NCBI RefSeq assembly: GCF_010131535.1
Contig: NZ_WUBS01000012.1
Location: forward strand, 62,001-126,000
DNA length: 64,000 nt
Reading direction: 5' to 3'
Origin: Acerihabitans arboris
GTDB lineage: Bacteria; Pseudomonadota; Gammaproteobacteria; Enterobacterales; Enterobacteriaceae
Shown piece after piece: positions 37,197 through 46,685 of this stretch. Position 1 is the stretch's first letter. Each line of letters opens with the position of its first letter. The translations under genes and the position numbers were made by a program. A model generated the notes under the pieces. It worked only from the letters and a program-made list of their open reading frames with translations. It was not told the DNA's origin and searched no databases.

Positions 37197-38075
37197 TTTT
37201 TGCTGCGCTATCAGCGCGTCAAAGATAAATACCGCCAGCGCCAGCCAGATAAACCCAAAGGCGAACAGCTTGTCTTCCGTCATGGCCTCGCCGTAAAACG
37301 CCACCGCCAGCAGGAACATCAGCGTCGGACCGAGGTACTGGAAAAAACCCAGCGTCGAGAGACGCAGATGGTTGGCGGCGGCGGCAAACAACAGCAGCGG
37401 TATGGTGGTGATAATCCCCGCCGCCGCCAGCAGCATATTGAGCTGCCACGGGTTGGCGCTTAAATGGCTGGTGGGGCTGTCGGCAAAGACAAACAGATAC
37501 CAGGCGCCGGCCGGCAGCAGCCAGAGGGTTTCGATCAGCATGCCGGTCTGCGGGTCGACGCCCAGCTTTTTACGCAGCAGGCCATAAAAAGCAAAGCTGA
37601 AGGCCAGGCCCAGGGCAATCCATGGCAGCGAGCCGAACTTCCACAGCTGTATCAGCACGCCGCAGATGGCCAGGCTCACCGCCAGCCACTGCAGTTTGCG
37701 AAAGCGCTCGCCGAGAAATACCATCCCCAGCAAAATATTGACCAGCGGATTGATAAAATAACCCAGGCTGGCTTCCAGCATGTGATGATGATTCACCGCC
37801 CAGATATAGAGCAGCCAATTGCTCCCCACCAGCAACGAGGTAACGCCCAGCAGCAGCAGGACCTTGGGACGGAGAAATACTTCGCGCGCCTGCCGCCATT
37901 TACGGCACAGGATCAGCAACGCCAGCATAAAGAATACCGACCAGATAATGCGGTGGGTGAGGATTTCCGTGGCGGGAACCTGCTGGATCAGTTTGAAATA
38001 CGCCGGCGCCAGCCCCCAAATAAGATAGGCACCCAGTGCGCATAGCACGCCCTGGCGGGTGGATTTTTCATTCAT
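37167..38075 (-). CDS. rarD: RarD, EamA/DMT-family permease
   Basis: The 302-residue product has ten predicted membrane helices and RarD hallmarks (GAYLIWGLAPAYFKLIQQVP, LTHRIIWSVFFML, EASLGYFINPLVNILLG, LGFFQYLGPTLMFLLAV). First described through chloramphenicol sensitivity; the transported substrate is unknown. It converges on the AbrB-family gene with a 30-base overlap. Confidence 0.95.
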   Translation of the reverse strand: MNEKSTRQGVLCALGAYLIWGLAPAYFKLIQQVPATEILTHRIIWSVFFMLALLILCRKWRQAREVFLRPKVLLLLGVTSLLVGSNWLLYIWAVNHHHMLEASLGYFINPLVNILLGMVFLGERFRKLQWLAVSLAICGVLIQLWKFGSLPWIALGLAFSFAFYGLLRKKLGVDPQTGMLIETLWLLPAGAWYLFVFADSPTSHLSANPWQLNMLLAAAGIITTIPLLLFAAAANHLRLSTLGFFQYLGPTLMFLLAVAFYGEAMTEDKLFAFGFIWLALAVFIFDALIAQQKLRHARHRMA

Positions 38076-38349
38076 GGGGTAACCTGGTTACGTAAAATAA
38101 GCAGGTCAGTATAAGCGAAAGTTATGACATATTCACCTGCGGTCAATCCTGATTTCTTTCCCCCGGGCCGCCGCGATCGGAGGCGGCGCATACCGGTGCG
38201 CTTGGATATTACGTATAACAGGATACCTGTACGCTATCGCTTATGCCTGCGTGCGAATAGTCAGTAATTTGCTAAAAGAAATAGATGATAGTGTGTAAAA
38301 TGATCCGCTTGCATGCATTCTTGGATTGCGCACTTTCGGAGAAAAATAT

Positions 38350-39219
38350 ATGCGTAAGCTTTTGGGAGCCGCGGTTCTCTTTTTAGGATCATCGACGTTC
38401 GTGAATGCGGAAGAAGCGACGGTGGTAAAAATCCACGATGCGCCGGCTGTCAAGGGTAGTATTATCGCTAATATGCTGCAGGAACACGACAACGCTTTTG
38501 TACTGTATCCGTATGAAAGCAACTTCGTGATGTATACCTACACCAGCGATATGAACAAAGAAGCCATCAAGTCTTACGACTGGGCCGAAAACGCCCGTCG
38601 CGACGAGCTCGACTTCCAGCTGAGCCTGGGTTTCCCGCTGTGGCGCGGTATTGCCGGGGATAATTCCGTGCTGGGCGCCTCCTATACGCAGCACTCGTTC
38701 TGGCAGATTTCCAATACCCAGGAATCGTCGCCGTTTCGTGAAACCAATTATGAGCCGCAGCTGTTCCTCGGCTGGGCGACGGATTATGATTTTGCGGGCT
38801 GGACCCTGCGCGACATCGAAGTCGGCGTTAATCATCAGTCCAACGGCAGGTCCGACCCGACCTCGCGCAGCTGGGATCGCGCCTACACCCGCCTGATGGC
38901 GCAAAACGGCAACTGGCAGGTGGAAGTGAAACCCTGGATGACGTTCGGCAATAACAATGACAACCCTGATATCACCAAATATTTGGGGTATTATCGGCTA
39001 AAGATCGGTTATGCCTGGGGTGAAAGCGTGTTCAGCGTTGAAAGCCGCTATAACTGGAACAGCGGATACGGCAGCGGCCAACTGGGGTGGAGCTATCCGA
39101 TTTCCCGTCACGTGCGCTTCTATACGCAGGTGTTCAGTGGTTACGGCGAGTCGCTGATTGACTATAACCACCGGCAAACCCGCGTCGGGGCAGGCTTTAT
39201 GCTCAACGACTTTATGTAA
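38350..39219 (+). CDS. pldA: Outer-membrane phospholipase A (OMPLA)
   Basis: The 289-residue product, the same length as E. coli PldA, starts at ATG 38350 after GGAG. It has a 20-residue signal peptide (cleavage after VNA) and the 12-strand barrel. The catalytic His162 and Ser164 (mature 142/144) are in NHQSNGRSDPTS. At residue 176 (mature 156), where E. coli has the catalytic Asn, this protein has Asp (SWDRAYTRL). It hydrolyses phospholipids misplaced in the outer leaflet when dimerised. recQ follows, as in E. coli. Confidence 0.96.
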   Translation: MRKLLGAAVLFLGSSTFVNAEEATVVKIHDAPAVKGSIIANMLQEHDNAFVLYPYESNFVMYTYTSDMNKEAIKSYDWAENARRDELDFQLSLGFPLWRGIAGDNSVLGASYTQHSFWQISNTQESSPFRETNYEPQLFLGWATDYDFAGWTLRDIEVGVNHQSNGRSDPTSRSWDRAYTRLMAQNGNWQVEVKPWMTFGNNNDNPDITKYLGYYRLKIGYAWGESVFSVESRYNWNSGYGSGQLGWSYPISRHVRFYTQVFSGYGESLIDYNHRQTRVGAGFMLNDFM

Positions 39220-39290
39220 ATCGACAGGTTTTATCACAGGCGTCGGAACGTCCGGCCCCTGAACGCAAAACGTAATAAGTTGGGGAAGAT

Positions 39291-41123
39291 GTGTCAACGG
39301 TGGCAGTAATAGATCGGGAAGCGCTGGCGGAGCAGGTATTGCATGATACCTTCGGCTACCAGCAGTTCCGCCCGGGTCAGCAAGCGCTGATTAACGCCGT
39401 GATGAGCGGCAGGGATTGCCTGGCGGTCATGCCGACCGGCGGCGGCAAATCCTTGTGCTACCAGATCCCGGCGTTGGTGATGGCGGGGCTGACCGTCGTG
39501 GTGTCGCCCTTGATTTCCCTGATGAAGGATCAGGTGGATCAACTGCAGGCCTACGGCGTTGCCGCGGGGTGCCTGAATTCCACGCAAACCCGCGAGCAGC
39601 AGCACGAGGTGATGTCCGGCTGTCGTGAAGGCCGCATCAAGCTGCTCTACATCGCGCCGGAACGCCTGATGATGGACAATATGCTGGAGCAGCTGCTGCA
39701 ATGGCACCCGGCGATGATCGCGGTGGACGAGGCGCACTGCATCTCGCAGTGGGGGCACGATTTCCGCCCGGAATACCGCACGCTCGGGCAAATCAAACGG
39801 CATTTTCCCGGCCTGCCGTTTATCGCCCTGACCGCCACGGCGGACGAAACCACCCGTCTGGATATTGTCCGCCTGCTGGACCTGCAGGACCCGCTGATCC
39901 AAATCAGCAGCTTCGATCGCCCCAATATCCGTTATACCCTGGTGGAAAAATATAAGCCCTTCGAGCAGCTCTGGCACTACGTGCAGGGGCAGCGCGGCAA
40001 GTGCGGCATCATCTACTGCAACAGCCGCTCCAAGGTGGAAGATGTCAGCGCGCGCCTGCAAAGCCGCGGGGTGAGCGCCGACGCCTATCATGCCGGGCTG
40101 AGCAACGACCGGCGCGGGCAGGTGCAGGAGGCGTTCCAGCGCGACGATCTGCAGGTGGTGGTGGCCACCGTGGCCTTCGGCATGGGCATCAACAAACCCA
40201 ACGTGCGTTTTGTGCTGCACTTCGATATCCCGCGCAACATCGAGTCCTATTACCAGGAAACCGGTCGCGCCGGTCGCGACGGCCTGCCCGCCGAGGCCAT
40301 TTTATTTTACGATCCGGCGGATATGGCCTGGCTGCGCCGCTGCCTGGAGGAAAAGGCCCCCGGCGAGCAGCAGGACATCGAGCGCCATAAGCTGAACGCC
40401 ATGGGCGCGTTCGCCGAGGCGCAAACCTGCCGCCGCCTGGTGTTGCTGAATTATTTTGGCGAGGGTCGCCAACAGCCCTGCGGCAACTGCGATATTTGCC
40501 TCGATCCGCCTAAGCGCTATGACGGGCTGGAGGAAGCGCGCAAGGCGCTGTCTTGCATTTACCGGGTGGGCCAGCGCTTCGGCATGGGGTATATCGTCGA
40601 GGTATTGCGCGGCGCCAATAGCCAGCGCATTCGCGACTATGCCCACGATAAACTGCCGGTATACGGCATCGGCCGCGACCGCACCAATGAGCACTGGGTC
40701 AGCGTGCTGCGCCAGTTGATTCACCTGGGGCTGGTCAGCCAGAATATTACCCAGCATTCGGCGTTGCAGCTGACCGAGTCGGCGCGTCCGGTATTGCGCG
40801 GCGAGGTGCCGCTGATGCTGGCCGAGCCGCGTCTGCCCAACCTGAAGGCGCGCGGCACCGCGCCGAAAACCTACGGCGGCAATTATGACCGGCAACTGTT
40901 CGCCAAGCTGCGCAAGCTGCGCAAATCCCTGGCGGATGAGGCCAACGTGCCGCCTTATGTGGTATTTAATGATGCGACGCTGCTGGAAATGGCCGAGCAG
41001 CTGCCGGTGACCCCCGGCGATATGCTGCGGGTGAACGGCGTCGGCAATCGTAAACTGGATCGCTTCGGTATGCCGTTCCTTACCCTGATCCGCGAGCACC
41101 TGGTTGACGATGATGGGCTGTAG
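39291..41123 (+). CDS. recQ: ATP-dependent DNA helicase RecQ
   Basis: The 610-residue product starts at GTG 39291 after a GGGGAAG site. It has Walker A (MPTGGGKS, 47-54), the DEAH box (146-149), motif VI QETGRAGRDG, the zinc cysteines (QTCRRL, GNCDICLDPP), winged-helix and a C-terminal HRDC domain (KLRKLRKSLADEANVPPYVV). It is a 3'-5' helicase of the RecF pathway that suppresses illegitimate recombination. Confidence 0.98.
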   Translation: MSTVAVIDREALAEQVLHDTFGYQQFRPGQQALINAVMSGRDCLAVMPTGGGKSLCYQIPALVMAGLTVVVSPLISLMKDQVDQLQAYGVAAGCLNSTQTREQQHEVMSGCREGRIKLLYIAPERLMMDNMLEQLLQWHPAMIAVDEAHCISQWGHDFRPEYRTLGQIKRHFPGLPFIALTATADETTRLDIVRLLDLQDPLIQISSFDRPNIRYTLVEKYKPFEQLWHYVQGQRGKCGIIYCNSRSKVEDVSARLQSRGVSADAYHAGLSNDRRGQVQEAFQRDDLQVVVATVAFGMGINKPNVRFVLHFDIPRNIESYYQETGRAGRDGLPAEAILFYDPADMAWLRRCLEEKAPGEQQDIERHKLNAMGAFAEAQTCRRLVLLNYFGEGRQQPCGNCDICLDPPKRYDGLEEARKALSCIYRVGQRFGMGYIVEVLRGANSQRIRDYAHDKLPVYGIGRDRTNEHWVSVLRQLIHLGLVSQNITQHSALQLTESARPVLRGEVPLMLAEPRLPNLKARGTAPKTYGGNYDRQLFAKLRKLRKSLADEANVPPYVVFNDATLLEMAEQLPVTPGDMLRVNGVGNRKLDRFGMPFLTLIREHLVDDDGL

Positions 41124-41259
41124 CGGCCATGGTGCGGACAGCGCCTATCCCGCTCCGGCGCTGCCACCGGGGTTAAGCATGAGGAACGGTGTTAACAAGG
41201 TGTTATCCAGCCGGTAAACCCGCCGCCGCGGCGGCAACTGTTATCAGGAGCGACCAGCG

Positions 41260-41880
41260 ATGTTAGTCTTGTTTGCCACCGTGGCCATGGTGCATTTAAT
41301 TGCCCTGATGAGCCCCGGTCCGGATTTTTTCTTTATTTCCCAGACCGCGGCCAGCCGTTCGCGCCGCGACGCCATGATGGGCATGCTGGGGATTACCCTG
41401 GGCGTGGCGGTGTGGGCCGCCGTGGCGCTGATGGGGTTGCACCTGCTGCTGCTGAAAATGAAGTGGCTGCACAGCATCATCACGGTCGGCGGTGGTTTGT
41501 ACCTCTGCTGGCTGGGATGGCAGCTGCTGCGCGCCGCCCGGCATCCGTCCCCGCCGCCGGCGGGCGATACCCCGGCGGCGTCGACCCATACCGGACGCAC
41601 CTTTGTGCGCGGCCTGTTGACCAACCTGGCCAATCCGAAGGCGGTCATCTACTTCGGCAGCGTGTTCTCGCTGTTTGTCGGCGACAACGTGGCCGCCGGC
41701 GCGCGTTGGGGACTCTTTATCATGATTATCGGCGAAACCCTGCTGTGGTTCAGCGTGGTGGCGGTGGTGTTTGCCCTGCCGGCCATGCGCCGCGGCTACC
41801 AGCGCTTGGCGCGCTGGATCGATGGGGTGGCGGGGGTGTTTTTTGCCGGTTTCGGCATCAACCTGATTATTTCGCGCTAG
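41260..41880 (+). CDS. rhtC: Threonine efflux protein RhtC
   Basis: The 206-residue LysE/RhtB-family product has six membrane segments and the family motif near the start ([20 protein letters not shown]). [20 protein letters not shown] is a further family motif. It exports threonine. A well-spaced AGGAGCGACC precedes the ATG. Its stop overlaps the converging rhtB by 14 bases. Confidence 0.94.
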   Translation: MLVLFATVAMVHLIALMSPGPDFFFISQTAASRSRRDAMMGMLGITLGVAVWAAVALMGLHLLLLKMKWLHSIITVGGGLYLCWLGWQLLRAARHPSPPPAGDTPAASTHTGRTFVRGLLTNLANPKAVIYFGSVFSLFVGDNVAAGARWGLFIMIIGETLLWFSVVAVVFALPAMRRGYQRLARWIDGVAGVFFAGFGINLIISR

Positions 41881-42484
41881 CCAGCAGCGCGCCGACCATG
41901 ATAAACAGCGACCCAAAGGTGCGGTTCAGCCGCCGCATCTGGCGCGGCCCCTTCAGCCAGCGGGCCAGGCGGGTGGCCAGGGTCGCATAGCCAATCATCA
42001 CGATAGTATCCACCGCCAGGGTGGTGACGCCCAGCACCAGGTATTGCGATGCCTGCGGGTACTGCGGCAGCACGAACTGCGGGAACAGCGCGGCCAGGAA
42101 CACAATGCTTTTGGGATTGGTCAGGTTGACAAAAATAGCCCGCTTGAATAACCGGCGCCTGGGCAGCAGCGCGGCGCTTGAGGCGTCCAGGCTAAGGCTG
42201 CCGGCGGAGCGCCATTGCTGGATGCCAAGCCAGACCAGGTAAGCCACCCCCAGCCATTTCAGGATTTCAAACGCCAGCAGCGAATGGGCGAATAACGCCC
42301 CCAATCCAATACCCACCAGCACGATATGCGTGGCCAATCCCACCTGCAGGCCGGCAATGGACGCCACCGCGCCGCGATAACCGTGGCTGATGCCGGTGCT
42401 CATGGTGTTAATCGCCCCCGAACCGGGCGACAGGCTTAGTATGGTGGTTGTGAGCAGGTAGGTAAGCCACCAGTCGCAGGTCAT
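41867..42484 (-). CDS. rhtB: Homoserine/homoserine lactone efflux protein RhtB
   Basis: The 205-residue product starts at ATG 42484 ([20 protein letters not shown]), with GGGAG eight bases before it. The much longer open frame to 42820 runs antisense to pldB and is not coding. [20 protein letters not shown] and [20 protein letters not shown] identify RhtB. It exports homoserine and its lactone. It converges on rhtC and diverges from pldB. Confidence 0.95.
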   Translation of the reverse strand: MTCDWWLTYLLTTTILSLSPGSGAINTMSTGISHGYRGAVASIAGLQVGLATHIVLVGIGLGALFAHSLLAFEILKWLGVAYLVWLGIQQWRSAGSLSLDASSAALLPRRRLFKRAIFVNLTNPKSIVFLAALFPQFVLPQYPQASQYLVLGVTTLAVDTIVMIGYATLATRLARWLKGPRQMRRLNRTFGSLFIMVGALLASAK

Positions 42485-42626
42485 TAATTGCGCTCCCTGA
42501 AATGTTGTTTTTATGTCACAATATGTCAATGCAGACAGAGTAGCCTTTTCCCCGTCAGGACGGCAACGAATTTCCAGCGCGCCGGACAGTAATGAATTGC
42601 CCCGTGTTTTGCCAGGAGTAGCGCAG

Positions 42627-43664
42627 GTGGTGTCGGTACATAAAAAAAGTTGGTTAACCCGCGAACAACAGTTCGCCGCCTTCTCCACCGGAGCGTTGTT
42701 GGATTTCTGGCACCAACGGGAAGAGGGCGAGTTCATCGGGGCGCAGGGCATGCCGATTCGTTTTGTCCGCCTGCGCTCGGCCCGGCACAACAAGGTGATC
42801 GTCATCAGCACCGGGCGCATTGAAAGCTACGTAAAATATCCCGAAGTGGCCTACGATCTGTTCCACTGCGGCTATGACGTGATGATCATCGATCACCGCG
42901 GCCAGGGGCGTTCCGGCCGCCTGCTGGAAGATACCCATCGGGGGCACGTACTGCAGTTCGGCGATTACGTCAGCGATTTTACCCAGTTCTGGCAGCAGTA
43001 CGTGGTCCCCGGCCGTTATAAACGCCGTTTTGCCCTGGCGCACTCCATGGGCGGGGCGGTTTTGGCCCTGTTCCTGGCCGCCAAGCCGGATGCCTGCGAC
43101 GCAGCGGTGCTCTGCGCGCCCATGTTCGGCATCCGCCTGCCGATGCCGCACTGGCTGGCCTGGCAAATCCTGGAATGGACCGAGCAGCGGCCGGCCATGC
43201 GTGATTATTACGCCATCGGCACCGGGCAATGGCGTCCCCTGCCGTTTATGCTCAATATGCTGACGCACAGCGGGCAACGTTACCGGCGCAGCCTGCGTTT
43301 TTACGCCGACGATCCGGAACTGCGGGTTGGCGGCCCGACCTATCATTGGGTCAGGGAAGGGGTGTTGGCAGGGCATGACGTGCTGGCCAAGGCCGCGGAC
43401 ATTACCACCCCGTTACTGTTGCTGCAGGCGGGGGAGGACCGGATTGTCGATAACCACAGCCATGAGCTTTTTTGCCAGATCATGGCCGCCGCCGGGCATC
43501 CGTGCGAGGCAAATAAACCCGTTAGGATCGAGGGTGCCAGGCATGAGATCCTGTTTGAAAAAGACACTCTGCGCGCCGAGGCGCTGGAAAGGATTACCGC
43601 GTTTTTTGGCCGTTATCACTCAATTTCCGGCGGTGTACAACCGCCGATAACACCAGAGGTTTAA
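42627..43664 (+). CDS. pldB: Lysophospholipase L2
   Basis: The alpha/beta hydrolase has the GHSMGG-type elbow ([14 protein letters not shown]), [30 protein letters not shown] and the catalytic-His region ([13 protein letters not shown]). The GTG at 42627 (345 residues) is chosen: it follows AGGAG at eight bases and aligns with the start of E. coli PldB. An in-frame ATG at 42513 would add 38 residues of no recognisable character. It degrades lysophospholipids on the inner membrane. yigL follows after nine bases. Confidence 0.93.
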   Translation: MVSVHKKSWLTREQQFAAFSTGALLDFWHQREEGEFIGAQGMPIRFVRLRSARHNKVIVISTGRIESYVKYPEVAYDLFHCGYDVMIIDHRGQGRSGRLLEDTHRGHVLQFGDYVSDFTQFWQQYVVPGRYKRRFALAHSMGGAVLALFLAAKPDACDAAVLCAPMFGIRLPMPHWLAWQILEWTEQRPAMRDYYAIGTGQWRPLPFMLNMLTHSGQRYRRSLRFYADDPELRVGGPTYHWVREGVLAGHDVLAKAADITTPLLLLQAGEDRIVDNHSHELFCQIMAAAGHPCEANKPVRIEGARHEILFEKDTLRAEALERITAFFGRYHSISGGVQPPITPEV

Positions 43665-43673
43665 TTAAGGCTT

Positions 43674-44471
43674 ATGTATCATGTCGTTGCTTCCGATCTT
43701 GACGGTACCCTGCTTGCGCCGGACCACACCCTCAAACCTTACACGAAGGAAACCTTGCAGCTGATGACCGCCAGGGGCATCAATTTTGTATTTGCCACCG
43801 GCCGTCATCATATCGATGTTTCCCAAATCCGCGATAATCTCGGTATCAGCGCGTATATGATTACCTCCAACGGCGCGCGGGTGCATAACCCGGCGGGCGA
43901 GCTGATTTTCGCCCATGACCTGGATGGGGATATTGCCGCCGATCTGTTCGGCCTGGTCCATGACGACCCGGAAATCCTGACCAACGTCTATCGTGGCGAT
44001 GACTGGTATATGAACCGCAACAGATTGGATCAGCAAGACTTTTTTCGCGAATCCGAATTCAACTACCAGCTGTTCGAGCCGGGCACGCTGCCTGCCGACG
44101 GCATTTGCAAGGTTTACTACACCAGCGACAACCATGAACGGCTGGTGGCCCTGGAGGACTCGCTTAACGCGCGCTGGGGCTCCCGGGTCAACGTCTGCTT
44201 TTCACTGCCGGTATGCCTGGAAGTCATGGCCGGCGGCGTCTCCAAGGGACATGCGCTGGATCAGGTGTCGAAAACCCTGGGTTTCGCCTTGTCCGACTGC
44301 ATTTCGTTTGGCGACGGCATGAACGATAAAGAGATGCTCACCATGGCCGGCAAGGGCTGCATCATGAAAAATTCGCACCAGCGCCTCAAGGATCTGCTGC
44401 CCGAGCTTGAAGTCATAGGCACTAACGGCGAAGAGGCGGTATCACGTCTCCTGCGCCAGATGTATCTTTAA
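43674..44471 (+). CDS. yigL: HAD-superfamily sugar phosphatase YigL
   Basis: The 265-residue Cof-type HAD product has motif I ASDLDGTLL (Asp8, Asp10), motif II FATGRHH, the lysine of motif III (GGVSKGHALD) and motif IV FGDGMNDKEML. YigL dephosphorylates pyridoxal phosphate and sugar phosphates and relieves glucose-phosphate stress through SgrS. It is co-transcribed with pldB. Confidence 0.96.
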   Translation: MYHVVASDLDGTLLAPDHTLKPYTKETLQLMTARGINFVFATGRHHIDVSQIRDNLGISAYMITSNGARVHNPAGELIFAHDLDGDIAADLFGLVHDDPEILTNVYRGDDWYMNRNRLDQQDFFRESEFNYQLFEPGTLPADGICKVYYTSDNHERLVALEDSLNARWGSRVNVCFSLPVCLEVMAGGVSKGHALDQVSKTLGFALSDCISFGDGMNDKEMLTMAGKGCIMKNSHQRLKDLLPELEVIGTNGEEAVSRLLRQMYL

Positions 44472-44478
44472 AAAATAC

Positions 44479-44512
44479 TTTACAAGTGCGAATGATAATG
44501 ATTATTATCACC
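44479..44512 (+). promoter_or_regulatory. ryhB promoter with overlapping Fur boxes
   Basis: TTTACA (44479-44484) and TATTAT (44503-44508), with an 18-base spacer, form the promoter. Two overlapping 19-base Fur registers, starting at 44488 and 44494, each match 15 of 19 consensus positions (core AATGATAATGATTATTATCA). Fe-Fur would cover the -10, so the RNA is made under iron starvation. Confidence 0.88.
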
Positions 44513-44515
44513 ATG

Positions 44516-44618
44516 CAATCCGGTTATGGTTCGGATAGTGGCGATAACCGCGAAAGCACGACATTGCTCACATTGCTTCCAGTATTTCTTCGGCCGGCCC
44601 TGATGCCGGCTTTTTTTT
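44516..44618 (+). ncRNA. ryhB: RyhB small RNA
   Basis: A 5' stem (CGGTTAT.../GATAACCG, 44521-44550) is followed by the highly conserved RyhB core at 44552-44586 (GAAAGCACGACATTGCTCAC and the following CATTGCTTCCAGTATT). The terminator GCCGGC-CCTGAT-GCCGGC ends in eight T residues (44593-44618). RyhB with Hfq represses iron-using proteins (sdh, sodB, fumA). The exact 5' end is estimated from the -10. As in E. coli, it lies close to yhhW. Confidence 0.93.
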
Positions 44619-44771
44619 AACCTTGATTTCCCTCCCTCCATCCAACCGGCAAAGCCACTGAATCATGGCGCTCTAAACATTCAGATTTTTTGAACAGAGC
44701 GATGAGATTTTTACCCTTTCATATTCCCAGCGCAGGTTTAGACTAGAAAAAAACGTTGAGGAGACTTGAAC

Positions 44772-45467
44772 ATGATTTTCTTAAGAGCAGCAAACGATCG
44801 CGGTCATGCTAACCATGGTTGGCTGGATAGCTGGCATACTTTTTCTTTTGCCGACTATTATGATGCCAAATTCATGGGCTTTTCCGCACTGAGGGTGATT
44901 AACGAAGACCACATCGCCGAAGGCAAGGGCTTCGGTACCCACCCCCATAAAGATATGGAAATCCTGACCTATGTGCTGGACGGTACGGTTGAGCATCAGG
45001 ACAGCATGGGCAATAAAGAACAAATCCATGCCGGGGAGTTCCAGATCATGAGCGCCGGCACCGGGGTGCGTCATTCCGAATACAACGGCCGTGACGACAA
45101 GGCGCTGCATTTATATCAAATCTGGATTATCCCGCGGCAGACCGGCCTGGAACCGCGTTATGAACAGCGCCGTTTTGATGCGCCGCAGGGGCGGCAACTG
45201 GTGCTGTCGCCGGATGCGCGCGACGGATCGCTGAAGGTGTTCCAAGACATGACCCTGTCGCGCTGGGCGTTGGCCGGCGATCGGCAGGAAACGCTGGACG
45301 TGGCGCCGGGACGGCGTGTCTGGATCCAGGTAGTGCGCGGTGAGTTGGATATCAACGGACAACAGGTCGGCGCCAGCGATGCGCTTGCCGTTTGGGACGA
45401 AACCGCCTTAACCATCAAGACGGGGCGGGACAGCGAAATCCTGGTATTCGACCTGCCGCCGGTATAA
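44772..45467 (+). CDS. yhhW: Pirin-family quercetin 2,3-dioxygenase YhhW
   Basis: The 231-residue bicupin starts at ATG 44772 after GAGGAG. The metal ligands are in GFGTHPHKDMEILTYVLDG (His-x-His), GTVEHQDSMGN and GTGVRHSEYN. E. coli YhhW degrades quercetin. The physiological substrate is unknown. In E. coli it lies in gntR-yhhW-yhhX-ryhB. Here ryhB is directly upstream and yhhX is absent. Confidence 0.93.
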   Translation: MIFLRAANDRGHANHGWLDSWHTFSFADYYDAKFMGFSALRVINEDHIAEGKGFGTHPHKDMEILTYVLDGTVEHQDSMGNKEQIHAGEFQIMSAGTGVRHSEYNGRDDKALHLYQIWIIPRQTGLEPRYEQRRFDAPQGRQLVLSPDARDGSLKVFQDMTLSRWALAGDRQETLDVAPGRRVWIQVVRGELDINGQQVGASDALAVWDETALTIKTGRDSEILVFDLPPV

Positions 45468-45632
45468 TACAACAGGGTGTTGCGGGCGTGGTGGGCAAGA
45501 TCGTAAAGACGCCGTAAATACTTCCGTCCTTGCCGCTATAGCGCTTGGGCCCGCAAGCGTGTTGGTCCCAAGCGGCTCCTTGCCCGGCACATCCGTCCCA
45601 AGCTTATGTGCAGGTTTGTCAAAAGCCTGAAG

Positions 45633-45660
45633 CCGCGCCCGGCGATGAGCGCGGTTTTTT
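45633..45660 (+). terminator. Intrinsic terminator after yhhW
   Basis: CCGCGC (45633-45638) pairs with GCGCGG (45649-45654), followed by six T residues. The preceding 150 bases contain several short inverted segments but no gene. Confidence 0.8.
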
Positions 45661-45685
45661 GCGTTTTGGCGACGCTATTTCACTA

Positions 45686-46585
45686 TTACAGCGCCTCCCG
45701 CGCGTACTGCGTCGGCGGCAGTCCGACATGGCGGGTGAATGCAACGCTGAACGCGCTCGCGGAGCTGTAGCCGACGCGTTGCGCAACCTCGGCAACGCCG
45801 TATTTCTCGTGCCGCAGCAGGTTCTTCGCCAAGGCCATGCGCCAGGCGAGCAGGTACTCCATAGGCGTCATGCCCACCGCGCGGTTGAATCGCTCGAAAA
45901 ACGCCGAGCGGGAGAGGGCCGCCTCCTTAGCCAACTGGGCAACCTTCCAGGGCCGGGTCGGGCTTTCGTGCATGCGGCGTATCGCGATCGCGAGGCGTTC
46001 ATCGGCCAGCCCGCGCAGCAGGCCCGGCGACGCCGCGGTTCCCGCCGTGGATCGCAGGGCTTCGATGAGAAGAACCTCAAGGAGGCGCGCCAGGATGACA
46101 TCACGCGCGGGCCGCAGCGCGCGGTATTCTTCCCCCACCATTTGCACCAGGGTGGCCAGCCTATTCTCGCCGCGAACATACACTAGCTGCGGTAGGAACG
46201 AAACCAGCAGGGCCGCGTCCGGCGAGCCGAAGACGCATTCGCCCCCAAGCATTTGAATGTCGGCCGGCCCGCTTTGCACGCCGAGCCTGTATTCGCCATG
46301 GGGCAGCGCGACGGGAGCGTTATCGGGGGCCTCCGGCGCTACCGGTTCAACGCTGGACATCGTGAAGCCATATGCCGTGGCGATTAGGATAAAGTCGCCC
46401 CCCCGCAGGATAATCGGCTCATGTCCGTCGATCGCCAGGCGGCACGAACCGTCGAGGATTACGCAGTAGAACGTCTGCCCGGATCTGTTATGGCGAACCC
46501 GCCAGGGACCTGCCCCGCTGACGACTTTCGAGAACGGGGCGCCGGGCTGGAGCAACGTGACCACTTCTGCCAGCGGATCGATCAT
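45686..46585 (-). CDS. AraC-family transcriptional regulator with cupin sensor domain
   Basis: The 299-residue product has an N-terminal cupin (FYCVILDGSCRLAIDGHEPI, LRGGDFILIATAYGF) and a C-terminal AraC double helix-turn-helix (WKVAQLAKEAALSRSAFFER, VAEVAQRVGYSSASAFSVAF). The family usually controls a divergent oxidoreductase, and a short-chain dehydrogenase starts 100 bases away on the opposite strand. The ligand is unknown. The pair interrupts the usual yhhW-gntR neighbourhood. Confidence 0.9.
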   Translation of the reverse strand: MIDPLAEVVTLLQPGAPFSKVVSGAGPWRVRHNRSGQTFYCVILDGSCRLAIDGHEPIILRGGDFILIATAYGFTMSSVEPVAPEAPDNAPVALPHGEYRLGVQSGPADIQMLGGECVFGSPDAALLVSFLPQLVYVRGENRLATLVQMVGEEYRALRPARDVILARLLEVLLIEALRSTAGTAASPGLLRGLADERLAIAIRRMHESPTRPWKVAQLAKEAALSRSAFFERFNRAVGMTPMEYLLAWRMALAKNLLRHEKYGVAEVAQRVGYSSASAFSVAFTRHVGLPPTQYAREAL

Positions 46586-46685
46586 GGCCGTACTCCCGCG
46601 AATGAAATATGGACTTACAATTATAGCAAGTCCGGATGGGGCAATCTATCATGTCGATATCGCCAACCACTCGCAGGAGCTTACA

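Noticed and set aside
42485-42820. 112-residue N-terminal extension of RhtB
   Set aside because: It is antisense to pldB, has no ribosome site, and RhtB aligns from ATG 42484.
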